From NCBI GenBank assembly GCA_001051155.2, contig JYIP02000007.1, positions 64,342 through 128,341 on the forward strand: a stretch of 64,000 nt of DNA. Reading direction: 5' to 3'. Numbering within the stretch: the first letter of the stretch is position 1; each line of letters begins with the position of its first letter. Shown here one piece after another: positions 59,690 to 64,000 of this stretch. Origin of the DNA: Chrysoporthe austroafricana. Lineage: Eukaryota; Ascomycota; Sordariomycetes; Diaporthales; Cryphonectriaceae. A program made the translations under genes and the position numbers. The notes below the pieces were generated by a model that saw only the letters and a list, made by a program, of their open reading frames with translations, had not been told where the DNA came from and did no database searches.

Positions 59690-61022
59690 GATTTGAAGCT
59701 TATTATGCGATTTTAGCATTGCAAAGACCGGGCGGCGCTAAAGTAGTTTTTGTTTTCGTTAGCCTATCTCTGAAAAGTAGCATTAAAATTATAATCTATA
59801 TCGTTTTTAATAAAGACGATTTTAATAGCTTTGAAATTATATTCGAAACGGAAAATTTGGTTTATAATGAAATGCAAGCCCGACTGGTTAAATAAGATAA
59901 TAAGATCGAAATTGCAAAATTAAGTAACGAATTCGTATATATATTCTCTTATAGTAAAAAGGAAAAAGTACTAGATGCAATTATTATGGATTCCGATAAT
60001 ACCGAATTTAATATTATTATAAATGGCAAAACTGTTAATAATATAAAGACGATTAGTATTGAGATTGCTTTTTTAAGTGAAATTATAGCATATATATTTC
60101 TTGAATATATAAAGGGCTAGCGTACGGTAGTATATTGCGATTTCGGTTTCAATAGCTTTGAATTTAGGGTTATATTTGATAAATAAGGCAGGGATAGCGC
60201 GAAATATAACTTGCAAAGGCAAAGTGCTATTAATATTAGCTCGGGGAGCTTTGCTTGGTATAGCTAATAAGCTAGCTATATTCGGTAAGTTATTTTCGGT
60301 TAAGTCGATAATATTATTTATAATTCGATAGCGCTTAGCTAATATTATAAAATTTCGCTTTATTATAGCAAATAGGTTTAAATTAGCGACTAGTATAGTA
60401 AGCTTGGGAGCTTTAAGCTTAGCTAAAACTGGCTTAATATTTTTGGCTGTTTTTTTCTAAGCAGTAAGGGCTATATTACGATTATATTCGTAAATTATAA
60501 CGATTTCTGCTATATTGGCTATATAATATATAATATCTATTTCCTTTTTAATAAGGTTATTGCAATTGCTTAAAGTTATTTATTTAGCTTTATTTTTAAT
60601 ATAACGGCTATGCTTATCTTATAAGCGATCGTTTTTCGATATTATAATAGGAAATAGAATGCGATAAGCTATTGATAGAATATATAAGGCAAGGATAGGA
60701 TTACGAATAGTAAGTAAATTCGAAATAAATTCAAGTAATGCTCTTCTAATAAAGTTATTTATTAATCCGTTATTTATATCCTTGCTTATAATAATATCCG
60801 TACCGGTAAGGGTATTTGAATAAAGTTCTTATTTTTTGTAAATAAGGCTAAAGCGGTTAATTTATAATAGTATAGAGTATTATGAAATAAATTTCTAGGC
60901 TTCTTTAATAGTTAGTAGCCGATTAATATTGCTGCTGCTTAGCTTAGTATTAAGGACGTAAATATTATATTCGATTTCTCGGTCTATTATATTAGTATAA
61001 CCTTTATTAATTAGCGCCCGAT
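59690..61022 (-). pseudogene. Unassigned reading frame downstream of pol (about 440 codons)
   Basis: One minus-strand frame holds together for about 440 codons, broken by roughly ten TAA/TAG codons at places compatible with Gln or Trp. Segments: RALINKGYTNIIDREIEYNI, YVLNTKLSSSNINRLLTIKE, FISNLLTIRNPILALY, YRILFPIIISKNDRL, ANLNLFAIIKRNFIIL, DLTENNLPNIASLLAIPSK, IPALSIKYNPKFKAIETEIA and FEYNFKAIKIVFIKNDID. It lies between the chromodomain and the 3' LTR in sense orientation, where env sits in errantiviruses. I see no clear signal peptide or fusion-type motif and do not recognise a family. The antisense frame at 59674-59895 is shorter. Confidence 0.45.
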
Positions 61023-61674
61023 AAAAGGCTATCGTATAAGCTTCTTGGCAGTAAAGGAAATTGCTTAAGTAGTTTTTCGTTATATAAGTATTATGGTAAA
61101 AACGGCTTTCGCTATTATATAAGTATATAGTTTACTAATATCTTTCCAAAGAAAGGCGGTTTTTGAGCGATATTTTATAAATGTACTTAGCATATTATAT
61201 AATCTTGCTTTTTCGGCAAATTTTAGAAAGTTTTTCCTAAAATATAAGGTATAATATTGCATAGAAATTGGGCATAGCTAAACGTACCGTTTCTTATTAA
61301 TCTTAGTCTTATAGCAAAGCATTTACGGAAGGATATAACTTGATAATTGCATAATGCATTTTGGTTTTAGTAGTATTAATAGCTTTATTAATATAATCTT
61401 TGCGAATTTACGGAAGTTTGATAGAATAAAACGAAATTGATAATAGTATTGGCTTAATATTCAAAAATAGTATTCAAAAATATAATGAAAAGTAATAATA
61501 ACGGGGCGATACGGCTAGCTATAATAAGTAAATAAGGATAATAGTTATAAGCGCGCTAGTAAAAAGAGGAAAATAAAGTAAATTTACTAGCAGTTTACGA
61601 AATAATAGCTTTTTGCATTCGCTAGAAATTTATTTGCCTTATTTAGCAATTGCCCTTATTTTAATATATGCCTA

Positions 61675-61990
61675 TTGCATTACGGGTTTTTTCGATTTCT
61701 TGGAATAGGTAAACTAGCTTATTCCAGTATACTTTCTATTCGTAAATTGCGCTTTGGTTTGCCTCGTTTTCGTAAGGCAGTTACGATAATATCTCCCGGT
61801 TTAAGGACTTTTTCCGCTAATAGCTGCTTTTGCTTTGCTCTTTCCTGCAATTCGGTTATAGTTTCGTATTTCCGTTCGAAATTACGTATTATTTCGTCCG
61901 CATTTAGGGCATTACGGAATATTTATATATTGTAATAGCTAAAGTAGTTTATCTATTTTATTAAATATTTAATTCTGTACGGACTATATT
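61675..61990 (-). pseudogene. Copy 3 post-chromodomain tail
   Basis: The minus strand reads NALNADEIIRNFERKYETIT, ELQERAKQKQLLAEKVLKPG and RKRGKPKRNLRIESILE: a Lys/Arg-rich coiled-coil tail of pol. It matches 48990-49260 of copy 1. The plus-strand frame at 61675-61935 is its mirror. Confidence 0.6.
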
Positions 61991-64000
61991 TATCTTTTCG
62001 TTTATAGCAGCTAATTATCCTTTCCAGCTTGTAATATCGGTAGTTTTCCAAATACTTTTCGATATCCGGATTTTCTAATATATTTATTAAGTCCTAATAT
62101 ATAAGGTTATATCTATAAGGGTTTATTTTAGGAAAGTTTGCAAGCGTTAATTGTATTACCGAGATTATTGGATAAATATTTATATAAGGAGCCAATTTCA
62201 ATTTATATGCTAAGTTCTTTATTTTTCGAATAATTTGGAAAAATCTTATTCTTTATTATGAAAATTTCAGAAATAGGTTATTTAGCAATAAATACCCGTA
62301 GCCTAAACGAATATATACTTAATTATTTAATTCGAAAATTATCTGGCAATAATGCTTATTATATTGCAATTTGGCTGCTATTTGCGCTTTAGCAATGAAA
62401 AGTTAAGCTTCTTCTTAGAAAATTTCTTTTATTAAAGATATTATATCTTCTATCTATTAGCTTAATAATAAGTTAAATCCGAATAGCATTTGGCTAGCTA
62501 AATATTTTATAGCTCGGTTATATGCATTATTTAAATTGAATTATAATGCTAGTATTATTTCGGTTTATTTTGTATTAGGGTAAGCGATTATAAAATGCTG
62601 AATTGCTATTTTAACTATTCGGTTCTTTATTTCAGATTGCTTATTCGTTTGCGGATACGAGGCAATAGAGTAAGCAAGTTTCGTTCTAATAGCTTCCTAT
62701 AAATATCTTTAGAATTCCGATAAGAATTTCGAATCTTTATCTGAAATAATCCTTTTGAGTATTCCTTAGCTAATAATATAAAATATTCGTAAGATAAGGG
62801 TTACTTAGTTTGCTATAATATATATTACGTTACTTAATATAATAATCGTAACTTTAAAATATTTATTCATAATTGTAAGAAATATATTTAAGAATAGCAT
62901 TTTAATTAAAGCTTATATAATATTTATAGATAGTACTATTAATAATCCTATAATAAAGTTTATAATAATAGTATAGAATGGAATTAATAAAGATAATATA
63001 AATTGCATTTTCTTTAAAAGTTATTATAAATCGTTTTTATTCTCGTTATAAGCTCGATATATCGATATATAATTGCATATTTTAATATAGCAATATCTGA
63101 TAATAAATCGATTTATTAAATCGTATTATATATAGTTTATATTAAAATAGTATTTTTTATTATAAGCTTCTTTAATAAAATCCAATATTATTTTATTCGG
63201 AATATATAATCGTTATTTCTTATAGTAATCCTTAAGAAATAATAAGCTATTATAATTTAATATAAAAGGTAATCGGGCAACCTTATTTAGGTTTTTCAGT
63301 TATTCGATTATTCTAAATTATAAAGAGTATTTTTCGTATTTTTTTTTGATATGCCTTTTTATTTCGCTATTTATAAATATTTTATTGAGAACTTGAATAA
63401 GTTTGTTTTTCTATATCTTATCTAGAATGCCTTTATTATTAATAGGTTTCTGGGTAAACAGTAATCTTGATATAGCATTTGCAAGAACGTTCGATTTTCC
63501 CGGTATATAATATGCTTTCAAATCGAATTAGCTTAAGTATTCCGAAACGAGAATTAGCCGCATATTTGCCTTAGTCTTGTTTACTATATTTATAGATAAC
63601 GAATGGATAATGCCAATTATTGCTATATAATTAATAAAGATATGAATTGGCTTGGCTTAATTCGATTCTATTATTATCCGTAACTTTTATATTAGCTATA
63701 TTAAATAGGCTATTTCAAGCTTTATAAGCTAATATTTTCATTTTATTTCGTTAATTATTTTGCTTAAATAGAAAATTGGTTATACGGCTATGCTTGCTAT
63801 TAATAATATTCTATTCTATATATAATCGTTTGCTAATTGGAAAATAATGCTTGAAAACCTTATTTCCTTAAATATATCCAGTTAGATAAAAAGAAATTTG
63901 TCTGAGATATAATGAAATAAAGCATTTTTAGCTTTCAAAGCTATTTTGAGATTATAAAAACTATTAATTTCGTTTAGTATTGGGTCGAAAATAGCTTGCA

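Larger units (their letters stand above)
58679..64000 (-). mobile_element. Second gypsy family, copy 3, minus orientation, runs off window
   Basis: Read on the minus strand from beyond 64000: integrase pieces (about 62.5-63.3 kb), chromodomain near 61.95-62.1 kb (YYKLERIISCYKRKDKYSPY, RIKYLIK), the tail ADEIIRNFERKYETITELQE, a region of about 560 bp lost from copy 1, the 3' module, and LTR-A at 58679-59260. This is the best preserved copy of the 3' end. RT, protease and gag would lie to the right. Confidence 0.75.

Noticed and set aside
39306..61022. The unassigned 3' module as a Starship captain (DUF3435 tyrosine recombinase) or Helitron
   Set aside because: I compared it from memory with these families and found no matching motif order or catalytic residues. 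Its repeated position between pol and LTR-A fits a gypsy component better.
1..64000. CRISPR arrays, tRNA/rRNA genes, telomere array, biosynthetic cluster
   Set aside because: No regular spacer-repeat array, cloverleaf, rRNA signature, extended TTAGGG run or biosynthetic enzyme was seen by eye. tRNAscan and Infernal would settle the RNA genes.

Overview
The window is nuclear DNA from a filamentous ascomycete, probably a Sordariomycete. The evidence is two housekeeping genes with typical Pezizomycotina sequence, short introns with CTAAY/CTGAY branch sites, and repeats carrying transition-only damage of the kind made by repeat-induced point mutation (RIP). I cannot name the genus.

1-13.5 kb is ordinary GC-rich gene space with two divergently transcribed genes. 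On the minus strand (4896 to beyond base 1) is the TORC1 subunit KOG1/Raptor: three exons, two introns, with the last few codons off the window. On the plus strand (8701-13472) is a Tea1/TeaA-type cell-end marker: six kelch repeats and a long coiled coil, four exons, the first intron of GC-AG type. They share a 3.8-kb intergenic region holding several simple repeats and one unresolved base (N at 7245). One gene controls growth through TORC1 and the other controls polarity. No operon-like link is implied.

13.5-19.05 kb is a transition zone of intermediate composition. It has no intact gene, only coding-looking fragments: a small minus-strand ORF near 16.2 kb, a degraded frame near 15.3 kb and an ankyrin-like fragment at 18.2-18.97 kb. 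It also has a 288-bp terminal-inverted-repeat element, a fold-back sequence and a 17-bp minisatellite. A 97-bp direct repeat around a single N at 18701 looks like two overlapping contig ends joined without merging.

19.05-64 kb is an AT-rich block made almost entirely of dead LTR retrotransposons. From 19.9 to 41.9 kb lie at least four pieces of one chromodomain Ty3/gypsy group: a near full-length element at 19922-27245 with 413-bp LTRs, a second at 27246-34406, a 3'-end fragment in the other orientation at 34407-36417, a pol fragment at 36418-39304, and an LTR plus 3' end at 41235-41925. These carry a short cysteine-rich, coiled-coil reading frame antisense to pol, next to the 3' LTR. From 39.3 to 64 kb lies a second, more degraded gypsy family in both orientations. 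It has an unassigned reading frame of about 440 codons between the chromodomain and the 3' LTR, the position env occupies in errantiviruses. Nothing in this block looks functional. Coordinates inside it are approximate because frames are broken by many transitions.

I saw no tRNA or rRNA gene, no CRISPR array and no true telomere array.
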